NCBI GenBank assembly: GCA_964595565.1 | Contig: CAZQQX010000041.1 | Coordinates: 1 to 9,544, forward strand | Length of the DNA stretch: 9,544 nucleotides | Reading direction: 5' to 3' | Origin: JAQVEM01 sp964595565 | Lineage (GTDB): Bacteria; Actinomycetota; Humimicrobiia; Humimicrobiales; Humimicrobiaceae | In this document: positions 1 to 6,706 of the stretch, piece by piece | Numbering within the stretch: position 1 is the stretch's first letter | Layout of the letters: every line of letters starts with the position of its first letter | The notes under the pieces: model-generated | Told to the model about the DNA's origin: nothing | Seen by the model: the letters and a program-made list of their open reading frames with translations, nothing else | Database searches by the model: none | Position numbers and translations under genes: made by a program

Positions 1-74
1 TGGCTGGGGAGGGAGGATTCGAACCCCCGCTCTACGGTCCAGGGCCGCATGTCCTACCTCTAGACGACTCCCCA
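1..74 (-). tRNA. tRNA-Gln, anticodon CUG, CCA encoded
   Basis: The minus strand folds into a complete 74-nt cloverleaf. The acceptor stem TGGGGAG/CTCCCCA is fully paired, the D stem is GTCT/GGAC, the anticodon stem TGCGG/CCGTA, the variable loop GAGC, and the T arm has GGGGG and CCTCC around loop TTCGAAT. The 3' CCA is encoded at positions 3-1. The loop CCCTGGA puts CTG at 34-36, which reads the Gln codon CAG. The U1-A72 pair and discriminator G73 are classic tRNA-Gln features and support the identity. G18G19 and the G15/C48 Levitt pair are present. One oddity is C at position 33, where U is almost universal. The rest looks intact, so I do not call it a pseudogene. No other tRNA lies beside it in this window. 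Confidence 0.95.
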
Positions 75-103
75 TAGTAAAAGACTTTCTAAAAAACATT
101 ACT

Positions 104-109
104 ATTATA
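104..109 (-). promoter_or_regulatory. -10 box of the tRNA-Gln promoter
   Basis: Read on the minus strand, 109-104 is a perfect TATAAT. Transcription would begin near position 97, giving a 5' leader of about 23 nt before the mature tRNA end at 74, which is normal for RNase P processing. There is no good -35 hexamer at 17-18 bp; an inverted repeat at 115-132 occupies that place. Confidence 0.55.
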
Positions 110-114
110 CTTAA

Positions 115-132
115 ATAGCATAATAATGCTAT
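115..132. repeat. 7-bp inverted repeat at the tRNA promoter -35 position
   Basis: ATAGCAT and ATGCTAT form a perfect 7-bp inverted repeat around AATA. It sits about where the -35 element of the tRNA-Gln promoter should be. It could be a regulator site or a chance repeat in AT-rich DNA; nothing here decides between these. Confidence 0.35.
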
Positions 133-258
133 CAGAAATTTTTACCTGTGGCAAAACGCAGTTGGGATAAGCCAGTATTTTATGGGGGTTATTATTTTCC
201 TGGAAATCTTAGTATCATAATAATTTTTAATTACCGTGGGGTAGATTATTTAAAGTAG

Positions 259-287
259 TTGACAAATCTGTCACATAATTTTAGTAT
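259..287 (+). promoter_or_regulatory. Sigma-70-type promoter of the RHH gene
   Basis: A perfect -35 TTGACA (259-264) is followed after exactly 17 bp by TAGTAT (282-287), four of six to consensus. Initiation about 7 nt downstream falls near 294, only some 3 nt before the ATG at 297. With no Shine-Dalgarno sequence between them, the transcript is probably leaderless or nearly so. Confidence 0.6.
260..273. promoter_or_regulatory. Candidate operator TGACA-AATC-TGTCA
   Basis: TGACA and TGTCA form a perfect 5-bp inverted repeat with a 4-bp spacer. It overlaps the -35 hexamer of the promoter and runs into the -35/-10 spacer. RHH dimers typically bind short palindromes in their own promoters, so the adjacent RHH protein is the obvious candidate ligand. 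That link is inference. Confidence 0.45.
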
Positions 288-296
288 TAAAATGTT

Positions 297-551
297 ATGA
301 CTAAAAAGATGTATAGTTTCAGGCTTAATAAAGAATTAATAGATAGTGCCAGAAAGATTGCAAGAGATATGGATATATCTCTGTCTTTATTTATAAGCTG
401 TCTTATAAGAGAAAAAATTAATAATCTGGGTCCCGAAAGTGCGGGTGAGAACTTATTTAATTCTAATGGTACTGTAATAAATATATTAAAGGAAATAGTA
501 GAGGAAATAAAAGCATTAAGAGTGGATTTAAATAAAAGCTATAAAAGATAA
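297..551 (+). CDS. Small ribbon-helix-helix (CopG/Arc-type) DNA-binding protein
   Basis: An 84-residue protein whose first half fits the RHH fold: a short strand YSFRL (residues 6-10), helix A at about 12-25 (KELIDSARKIARDM), a turn, then helix B at about 28-43 ending in IREKIN. Residues 58-84 form a charged amphipathic helix that could mediate oligomerisation. RHH proteins bind DNA as dimers through the paired beta strand and often serve as antitoxins or autorepressors. No toxin gene lies beside it: gltX is convergent 8 nt downstream and a tRNA lies upstream. The ATG is only about 3 nt from the predicted transcription start and has no Shine-Dalgarno. A second Met at residue 5 (309) is possible but has no ribosome site either. 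The family assignment rests on pattern only. A solitary transcriptional regulator is the best guess and an orphan antitoxin the alternative. Confidence 0.75.
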   Translation: MTKKMYSFRLNKELIDSARKIARDMDISLSLFISCLIREKINNLGPESAGENLFNSNGTVINILKEIVEEIKALRVDLNKSYKR

Positions 552-559
552 AAAATAAA

Positions 560-2056
560 TTAAGAAGATTTTATAACTTCCATATATTTATTTATTCTTT
601 CCAGGGTTATCTTTCTTCCCAGTATTTCGATGGTATCAAACAGGGGAGGGCTTACTTTATTGTTCCAGACGGCGATCCTTATAACCTCGGCGACTTTTCT
701 TAAGCCTGTATTTAATCCCTCGCATATTGAACGCAGGCTTTTTTCGACGTATTCGCTGCATAATTCCCGGTCTTTTTTTCCGAATGCTATCCGGGCTTTT
801 TCAAGAATGCCCGCGGCATCAATATTTTTATTTTTAAAATAATTTTTATATTCACTGCTGAAGGAGATTTTTAAAAAGAATGGGGCAATAAGGTCTATGC
901 TGTCATTTAATGTTTTTATCCGTTCTTTTATAATCGGAATTATTTCTGTAATTTTTTGGTCAATGGTATAAAAAGTGTTTTCCAGTTCACTTTTCTTTTT
1001 TGGCCCAAGGTAATTTTTAATCCGTTCCTTTATAAGTTCTGCCAGGCGGGAATCGGGCATATTCCTTATGTAGTGGCCGTTTATCCATAAAAGTTTATTA
1101 TAATCAAATTTTGCCGGTTTTTTATTTATGGAAGAAAGCTCAAATTTTTTAATAAGCTCTTCAACTGAAAAAATGGTGGTCTTTTCGTCATAAGACCACC
1201 CGAGCAGTGCAAGGTAATTGAGTATTGCTTCTTTTAGAAAACCATCCTCTATGTATTTTTCAATGGAGATGGAGCCGTGTCTTTTGCTTAATTTCTGGCC
1301 GTCCATACCCAGTATCATGGGAAGATGGGTGAAATTGGGAACCTTAAAGTTAAAAGCTCTATAAATTAGGATTTGCTTGGGAGTATTTGAAAGGTGGTCC
1401 TCTCCCCTTATAACATGGGTTATCCCCATGAGGGCATCGTCAACGGCTACCGAAAAGTTATAGGTGGGAAGCCCGTTTGACCTTATCATTATAAAGTCAT
1501 CTATACTGTTTGACTCAAATCTTATATCCCCGTAAACGGTATCCTTAAAGCTGATTACCTCATTTTCGGGCACCAGGAATCTTATGGCATAGGGCATGCC
1601 GCTGTCCATATTGTTTTTGATCTCTTCCGGTGCTAGTTTTAAGCATTTTCTATCATATTTGAATGGCTCTCCCTTGTCCCGTGATATTTTTCTTTTTTCT
1701 TCGAGTTCTTCCGGGGTGCAAAAACAGGGATAAGCCTTCTTTTTTTGGATTAATTTTTGAGCGTATTCTTTATAGATACCGGTTCTGAGTGACTGCCTGT
1801 AAGGGCCATACTTACCTTCGGCACCGGGACCTTCATCCCAGTCAAGGCCCAGCCATTTCATTGAGCTAAAAATTTTATTTACCGCTTCTTCCTGGTGCCT
1901 GGCAATATCGGTGTCTTCAATTCTTAATATAAATTTGCCGCCGGTTTTTCTGGCATAGAGCCAGTTAAAGAAGGCGGTCCTGGCACTCCCAACGTGCAGA
2001 TAGCCGGTGGGGCTGGGAGCGAATCTCAATCTTATTTTTTTAGTTTCTCCGGTCAT
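560..2056 (-). CDS. gltX: Glutamyl-tRNA synthetase
   Basis: A 498-residue class Ic aminoacyl-tRNA synthetase of normal length that attaches glutamate to tRNA in the cytoplasm. The Rossmann catalytic domain opens with FAPSPTGYLHVGS (12-24), where HVGS (21-24) is the HIGH-type signature. The KMSKS-type loop is KLSKR (255-259). The stretch around residues 198-222 carries the expected YNFSVAVDD and VIRGEDHLSN motifs. Cys111, Cys113 and Cys138 match three E. coli zinc ligands, but the His ligand is replaced (Lys140), as in many Gram-positive enzymes. The helical anticodon-binding domain ends with the conserved SPPLFDTIEILG. The gene lies 21 nt behind the PBP gene and is probably cotranscribed with it. 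No Shine-Dalgarno precedes the ATG. It is convergent with the RHH gene, and no terminator hairpin is visible in the 8-nt gap. Whether it is discriminating or also charges tRNA-Gln cannot be told by eye. Confidence 0.97.
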   Translation of the reverse strand: MTGETKKIRLRFAPSPTGYLHVGSARTAFFNWLYARKTGGKFILRIEDTDIARHQEEAVNKIFSSMKWLGLDWDEGPGAEGKYGPYRQSLRTGIYKEYAQKLIQKKKAYPCFCTPEELEEKRKISRDKGEPFKYDRKCLKLAPEEIKNNMDSGMPYAIRFLVPENEVISFKDTVYGDIRFESNSIDDFIMIRSNGLPTYNFSVAVDDALMGITHVIRGEDHLSNTPKQILIYRAFNFKVPNFTHLPMILGMDGQKLSKRHGSISIEKYIEDGFLKEAILNYLALLGWSYDEKTTIFSVEELIKKFELSSINKKPAKFDYNKLLWINGHYIRNMPDSRLAELIKERIKNYLGPKKKSELENTFYTIDQKITEIIPIIKERIKTLNDSIDLIAPFFLKISFSSEYKNYFKNKNIDAAGILEKARIAFGKKDRELCSEYVEKSLRSICEGLNTGLRKVAEVIRIAVWNNKVSPPLFDTIEILGRKITLERINKYMEVIKSS

Positions 2057-2077
2057 AATAAATAAATTGTTAAATGC

Positions 2078-4333
2078 TTAAGGATTTACCCAGACTGTAA
2101 TTTTTCTTATGTTCTCAACTGGCTGTCCCCACATGGGGTCCTGCCTGTGGGTGTATCCGGAAGGCACCTCCGTGTAGACTTCATCTTTATATTCTATATT
2201 AGTATAGCCAGATTCAATAAGTATATGATTTGCCTCATTTATGGGCTTAAGTGCTACCATGGGCATTACGGGTATAGTATCTTCGGGGATGGGCATCTGC
2301 ACCCTGGGTTCCTGCCCGTAATGGTATTCTTTTACAATTATCTGGTCAAGAGGTGTAAACCTGTTTGGAAGCATAATTTCTCCAGTTTCTGGATTTATAA
2401 CCACCTGTACGTTTATAATGTCATCCTGTGGCCTGACAAAATTTTCTGCCGGCAGGTCTTTTGTTGCTTCGCTCATAAATGAGTTCCATATTAGCGCCGG
2501 ATGGGCACCACCCTGAACTCTCATGTCATGAAGGGTTCCCATTTTTACGTTAGCCTCTGCATAACCCATCCACACAGAGGCTGCAAGATTTGTGGTAAAG
2601 CCGGTAAACCAGGCATTTTCCGCTTCATCTGTGGTTCCTGTTTTTCCGGCACAGGGCCTGTCCTCAAGCTTTGCTCTGGTACCTGTCCCTCTCTGGACCA
2701 CCTGCTGCATAATCTCAATTGCCCGGTAGGCATTAATAGGGGTGACAACATGCCTGCTTTCTTTCTGATGTTCTTTAATAATATCGCCGTCTTTGTCCAC
2801 CACTTTTAGTATTGCTACCGGGTCGTTTCTTACACCGTAATTTGCTATGGTGGAAAATGCAGTGCAGACTTCAAGGGGGGATACCCCGGTTGTAAGCCCT
2901 CCCAGGCCCATTGCCGGGTATGGGTCCATGTAGGTTTCAATTCCCATGTCCATGGCAAGTTTGGCCATACCATAAGCTTCAATTTTCATAATAAGCTGGG
3001 AATATACAACGTTTACGGATTTTACCGTTGCTTCCAGCACTGTCATTTCATTTATATCATATTTCTGGTTATTATAATTTCCAACCTCCCAGGGTTCGCT
3101 GCCTTCAATGTTGAATATGACATCTCCATTAGGGTTAAAAGTCGTATAGGGGCTTACTCCCTGCTCCAGTGCAGAAAGCAGGGCAAAGACTTTGAAGGTG
3201 GACCCGGGCTGCCTTTTGGACTGGGTGGCCAGGTTAAATTTCATCTCTTTAAAATCTTTTCCTCCCACCATAGCTTTTATATAACCATTTGTGGGATCCA
3301 TTGCTACCAGGGCAGCTTCAGGGTCTTCAGGGTCAGTCAGTACTCCTGCAATAGCATTTTCGGCGGCAATCTGCATTTCGGAGTCAAGAGTGGTATAAAT
3401 TTCAAAACCACCCTTAAAAACTTTTTCCACTCCATAATCTTCAATTAGTTCCTGTTTAACGTATTCTACAAAATAAGGGGCAAAAATATCTTCAGTTTCC
3501 TCTCTCGGCCTCTGTGTGATTATGGGCATATTTATGGCATTGTCATATTCATCCCGGTCTATGTATCCGAGCTCAAACATTTTATAAAGAACTATATTTC
3601 TTCTTTCCAGGGCTGCCTTGCTGTCAAGATATGGGGAATACAGGTAGGATTTTAAAAGGCCGGCAAGCATGGCGCACTCGCCAAGATTGAGGTAGCCTAT
3701 ATCTTTATTGAAGTATTCTTTTGCTGCAGCCTGGACACCATATGCCCCTTCTCCAAAGTATACTGTGTTTAAATACATCTCCAGTATCTCTTCTTTGGAG
3801 TAAATTTTTTCCAGCTGGTATGCCAGAGCAGCTTCTTTTATTTTTCTCTCATATGTAATTTCGTATTTTTCTTCAGGGATGTATACATTTTTTACATAAC
3901 CCTGGGTTATGGTGGTGGCGCCCTGCTCTATTCCGCCTGATGTTAAATTTATAATGAATGAACGGATTATTCCCTCAATATCAAATCCCTGGTGCTGGTA
4001 AAACCTCTCGTCTTCAATTGCAATAACTGCGTCTATAAGATTACGGGGTATCTGTTCATATGATACCAGCTCCCTATTCTCCTCACCGTGAAAGGTTGCT
4101 AAGAGGTTACCGTCAGAGTCATATATCTTTGAAGTGAGAGCAACCTCTGAGACTGAATAATCTTCAAGTTCAGGCAAATCCTCCATGAAAGAGTTATAAG
4201 CATTAAAGGCATAGATAATAATTCCCGAAAATACGAACACAAATAATAACTGAGTTCCAAGGATGATTGCTATTATAGCTATTATTACCCTGGAAAATTT
4301 TTTCTTTTTATGTTTTTTTCTTAATATGGACAC
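2078..4333 (-). CDS. Class A penicillin-binding protein (GT51 plus transpeptidase), PBP1A family
   Basis: A 751-residue bifunctional peptidoglycan synthase. A basic N-terminus and one membrane anchor (about 14-43) are followed by a GT51 glycosyltransferase that polymerises lipid II: motif 1 is EDERFYQHQG with catalytic Glu107, motif 2 GATTITQGYVKN (138-149), motif 3 RKIKE (163-167), then EMYLN (185-189). The transpeptidase that cross-links stem peptides has SxxK as STFK (Ser378, Lys381), SVN (439-441) and KTG (564-566). Residues from about 690 to the end resemble one divergent PASTA domain. Both active sites face outside the membrane. In motif 2 the second Gln of the usual TQQ is Gly145. The start is GTG with no clear Shine-Dalgarno; the position is supported by the lysine-rich pre-membrane sequence. 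It is the first gene of a minus-strand pair with gltX. mrcA/ponA-type symbols would be a guess. Confidence 0.95.
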   Translation of the reverse strand: MSILRKKHKKKKFSRVIIAIIAIILGTQLLFVFVFSGIIIYAFNAYNSFMEDLPELEDYSVSEVALTSKIYDSDGNLLATFHGEENRELVSYEQIPRNLIDAVIAIEDERFYQHQGFDIEGIIRSFIINLTSGGIEQGATTITQGYVKNVYIPEEKYEITYERKIKEAALAYQLEKIYSKEEILEMYLNTVYFGEGAYGVQAAAKEYFNKDIGYLNLGECAMLAGLLKSYLYSPYLDSKAALERRNIVLYKMFELGYIDRDEYDNAINMPIITQRPREETEDIFAPYFVEYVKQELIEDYGVEKVFKGGFEIYTTLDSEMQIAAENAIAGVLTDPEDPEAALVAMDPTNGYIKAMVGGKDFKEMKFNLATQSKRQPGSTFKVFALLSALEQGVSPYTTFNPNGDVIFNIEGSEPWEVGNYNNQKYDINEMTVLEATVKSVNVVYSQLIMKIEAYGMAKLAMDMGIETYMDPYPAMGLGGLTTGVSPLEVCTAFSTIANYGVRNDPVAILKVVDKDGDIIKEHQKESRHVVTPINAYRAIEIMQQVVQRGTGTRAKLEDRPCAGKTGTTDEAENAWFTGFTTNLAASVWMGYAEANVKMGTLHDMRVQGGAHPALIWNSFMSEATKDLPAENFVRPQDDIINVQVVINPETGEIMLPNRFTPLDQIIVKEYHYGQEPRVQMPIPEDTIPVMPMVALKPINEANHILIESGYTNIEYKDEVYTEVPSGYTHRQDPMWGQPVENIRKITVWVNP

Positions 4334-4391
4334 GGTATATAAAATATTTTTTATTATTAATTACCCGGATTAAATCCAAAAATTGGGACTT

Positions 4392-4407
4392 TAGTATTTT
4401 AATACTA
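4392..4407. repeat. Inverted repeat TAGTATT-TT-AATACTA
   Basis: Perfect 7-bp arms around TT lie about 60 nt upstream of the PBP start and partly overlap a candidate -10 element on the minus strand. On the minus strand the repeat contains TAGTATTAAAAT, which recurs at 282-293 in the RHH promoter. It is a possible regulator site, but simple AT-rich words recur by chance. Confidence 0.35.
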
Positions 4408-4434
4408 TAAATCTAAATTTAAAAAAATTGTTAA
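4404..4434 (-). promoter_or_regulatory. Possible promoter of the PBP-gltX unit
   Basis: On the minus strand, TTAACA (4434-4429, five of six to the -35 consensus) is followed by TATAGT (4409-4404, five of six to the -10 consensus). The 19-bp spacer is longer than ideal. In DNA this AT-rich such matches are common, so the call is tentative. Confidence 0.3.
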
Positions 4435-4594
4435 TTAATTTTCCAATTTAAAACTATAACTTATATTTCAAGTAAAAGATATTACCATATTTCTTTTTTA
4501 TTATACAGAGATTCCGGTACTCTATTGTATTATTCTGGATTATTTAAACACTTCTTCGGCTATTCTTATTTTTTTCTAATTTTTCTGCTGCCTG

Positions 4595-4604
4595 CACCCG
4601 GGTG
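4595..4604. promoter_or_regulatory. Palindrome CACCCGGGTG, candidate operator
   Basis: A perfect 10-bp GC-rich palindrome stands in otherwise AT-rich DNA, 106 nt before the E1 alpha start. The flanks T...A extend it imperfectly to 14 bp. It is not followed by a T-run, so it does not look like a terminator. A protein-binding site controlling the dehydrogenase genes is plausible but unproven. Confidence 0.35.
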
Positions 4605-4710
4605 TAATTCGTTTTAATTTTCCTGTTATTATATTATTATTACCGTTGAGTATTCATTGCTACTTTTTAAATTATGTAAAAATATGCATACAGAAAGTTA
4701 AGGAGTTTTT

Positions 4711-5694
4711 ATGGCCGCCTTGTCAAAAAAGGCAATGGCAGAGATGCTGAAAAAATTGATAGAGATAAGGAGATTTGAGGAAAGAGCTATTGAGCTTTAC
4801 AGGACGGGGAAGATCCACGGCTATCTTCACCCGTGTATCGGTCAGGAAGCTGTTCCGGTTGGAGCCTGTCATGCAATCGGAAAAAAGGATTACATTATTT
4901 CCAACCACAGGGGGCATGGCCACTGTATCGCCAGGGGAGGCGATATAAAAAAAATGATGGCAGAGCTTTTTGGTAAGTCAACCGGCTACTGTGGCGGCAG
5001 AGGTGGCTCAATGCATATTATTGACAGGAAGCTTGGAATACTTGGTGAAAATGGAATAGTAGGTGGTGGATTGCCTGTATCGGTGGGTGCAGGGCTGTCG
5101 TGCAGGATGGACAATAAAGGAAGTGTAGTGGTGTGCTTTTTTGGTGATGGAGCCTCAAACAACGGCGTATTTCATGAAGCTTTGAATATGTCTGCCATAC
5201 TCGGTTTACCGGTAATATATGTCTGTGAAAATAATATGTATGCCATATCAATGAGGTCAAAAGATTCAGTATCCTGCGTTGACGTGGCCATAAGAAGCTA
5301 TGCCTACGGGATTCCGGGCTATATTGTTGATGGCAGTGACGTGATTGAGGTTTACAGAACAGTTAGAGATGCAGTAAAAAATGCCAGGACCGGTGGAGGC
5401 CCATCTCTAATTGAAGCTAAAACATACCGTTTTTTTGGCCATCATCCAAATGACCCTGCGGAGTACAGGGGCAAAGAAGAGGTAGAGTATTATACCAGTG
5501 AAAAAGACCCGGTAGCCAATTTTTGTAAAAAGATGCTCGGGGAAGGCCTGTTAACTGAAGGGGAAATAAAAGGTATTGAGAACAAAATAGCCAAAGAGAT
5601 AACGGATGCAGTTATCTATGCTTCAGAAAGTCCGGAGCCGGACCCCGGTAAATTTTTTGAAGAAATAAAAAAATTAAATGGCCAGAAAGAATAA
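4711..5694 (+). CDS. Thiamine-diphosphate dehydrogenase E1 component, alpha subunit (pyruvate/acetoin type)
   Basis: A 327-residue E1 alpha subunit. With E1 beta it forms the alpha2beta2 enzyme that decarboxylates a 2-oxoacid, or cleaves acetoin, and passes the acyl group to lipoyl-E2. The thiamine-diphosphate motif is clear: GDG at 145-147 through NN at 174-175 (Asp146 and Asn174 region bind Mg-diphosphate). Other family marks are HPCIGQEA (40-47), NHRGHGH (65-71), GRGGSMHI (96-103) and GHHPNDPAEYR (243-253). Length and sequence style fit the short AcoA/PdhA bacterial class rather than the longer branched-chain E1. A strong Shine-Dalgarno AAGGAG lies 5 nt before the ATG. E1 beta follows after 37 nt and is surely cotranscribed. 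Substrate cannot be fixed from sequence; pyruvate and acetoin are the main candidates. No E2 or E3 gene is found in the window. Confidence 0.93.
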   Translation: MAALSKKAMAEMLKKLIEIRRFEERAIELYRTGKIHGYLHPCIGQEAVPVGACHAIGKKDYIISNHRGHGHCIARGGDIKKMMAELFGKSTGYCGGRGGSMHIIDRKLGILGENGIVGGGLPVSVGAGLSCRMDNKGSVVVCFFGDGASNNGVFHEALNMSAILGLPVIYVCENNMYAISMRSKDSVSCVDVAIRSYAYGIPGYIVDGSDVIEVYRTVRDAVKNARTGGGPSLIEAKTYRFFGHHPNDPAEYRGKEEVEYYTSEKDPVANFCKKMLGEGLLTEGEIKGIENKIAKEITDAVIYASESPEPDPGKFFEEIKKLNGQKE

Positions 5695-5731
5695 ATGTTT
5701 TTAGATATTCAGGTTATCAGAGGACATATTT

Positions 5732-6706
5732 ATGAAGAAAATTGAGTACAGAGAAGCAATAGGGGAAGCAATAACAGAGGAAATGGATAGGGATGATAGG
5801 GTTTTCTTGATAGGTGAGGATATCGGAGTTTACGGTGGAGCATTCAAGGCATATAGAGAGCTTTTAAATAAATATGGACCCATGAGAGTAATAAACACTC
5901 CTGTTTCCGAAAGTGCAATAATAGGCGCAGCACTCGGCGCGGCGCTTACAGGTTATCGTCCGGTTGCCGAGATTATGTTTATTGATTTTACCACTCTGGC
6001 CATGGACCAGATTGTAAATCAGGTAGCAAAAATGAATTTTATGAGTGGTGGTAGCGTAAGCGTTCCGTTAGTAATCAGAACCCAGGGAGGAGTCGGTAAA
6101 GGGCTGGGGGCACAGCACTCCCAGAGCCTTGAGGCATGGTTCTATCATGTTCCTGGCTTAAAGATAGTAATGCCTTCCACGCCTTACGATGTAAAAGGGC
6201 TTTTAAAGACTGCTATAAGGGATAACGCCCCGGTGATGTTTATAGAACATAAAATGCTTTATCCTACCGTGGGCAGTATACCACGGAAAGATTATCTCAT
6301 ATCTTTCGGGGAAGCTGATATTAAAAGAAAAGGTAGGGATATTACAATTTTTGCTTATTCAAATATGGTTTTAAAGTCACTTGAAGCTGCAAAAGAATTA
6401 GACGGGGAGGGTATAAGCTGTGAAGTTATTGACCCCAGAACTCTTGTACCTCTTGACATTGATACCATACTGAGCTCTGTTAAGAAAACGGGAAAACTTG
6501 TAATAGTAAGCGAAGCATGCAGGAGAGGCTCTGTTGCTTCAGATATCAGTGCAAGGGTAACCGAGAGGGCATTTTCATATCTAAAGGCTCCGGTTATGGT
6601 AGTAGCCGGCCTGGATGCCCCTATTCCTTATAATTCTTTGCTGGAGGAAGCTTCAATACCTCAAAAAAGTGATATTATAAAGGCGGTTAAAATGCTGGTC
6701 TTTTAA
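5732..6706 (+). CDS. Thiamine-diphosphate dehydrogenase E1 component, beta subunit
   Basis: A 324-residue E1 beta subunit, partner of the preceding alpha subunit and of normal family length. Diagnostic stretches are GEDIGVYGGAFK (28-39), TPVSESAIIGAALGAA (56-71) with Glu60 in the place of the glutamate that activates the thiamine ring, AQHSQSLEAWFYHVPGL (127-143) with the conserved His-Ser pair, and the C-terminal transketolase domain with VIDPRTLVPLD (232-242). The Shine-Dalgarno AGAGGA at 5719-5724 is well placed before the ATG. The next gene, a phosphoesterase, begins 63 nt later across a strong inverted repeat, so the E1 transcript may end or be processed there. Pyruvate versus acetoin (AcoB-like) specificity stays open. 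Confidence 0.94.
   Translation: MKKIEYREAIGEAITEEMDRDDRVFLIGEDIGVYGGAFKAYRELLNKYGPMRVINTPVSESAIIGAALGAALTGYRPVAEIMFIDFTTLAMDQIVNQVAKMNFMSGGSVSVPLVIRTQGGVGKGLGAQHSQSLEAWFYHVPGLKIVMPSTPYDVKGLLKTAIRDNAPVMFIEHKMLYPTVGSIPRKDYLISFGEADIKRKGRDITIFAYSNMVLKSLEAAKELDGEGISCEVIDPRTLVPLDIDTILSSVKKTGKLVIVSEACRRGSVASDISARVTERAFSYLKAPVMVVAGLDAPIPYNSLLEEASIPQKSDIIKAVKMLVF

Larger units (their letters stand above)
4334..4710. other. Divergent AT-rich intergenic region, no gene
   Basis: These 377 nt separate the divergently transcribed PBP and E1 alpha genes and must hold both promoters. I see no convincing coding frame or RNA gene. Two inverted repeats stand out (4392-4407 and 4595-4604). Towards E1 alpha the best promoter-like match is weak: TTGAGT at 4646-4651 followed by TAAATT at 4668-4673. 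The downstream end carries a strong Shine-Dalgarno, AAGGAG at 4700-4705. Confidence 0.6.

Noticed and set aside
149..180. Stretch resembling a tRNA D-arm (CGCAGTTGGGATAAGCC), possible tRNA remnant
   Set aside because: No matching acceptor, anticodon or T arm follows; the resemblance is limited to a few bases.
2147..2809. Plus-strand open frames inside the PBP gene
   Set aside because: They lie antisense to a conserved, motif-complete gene and encode low-complexity, unfamiliar sequence; shadows.
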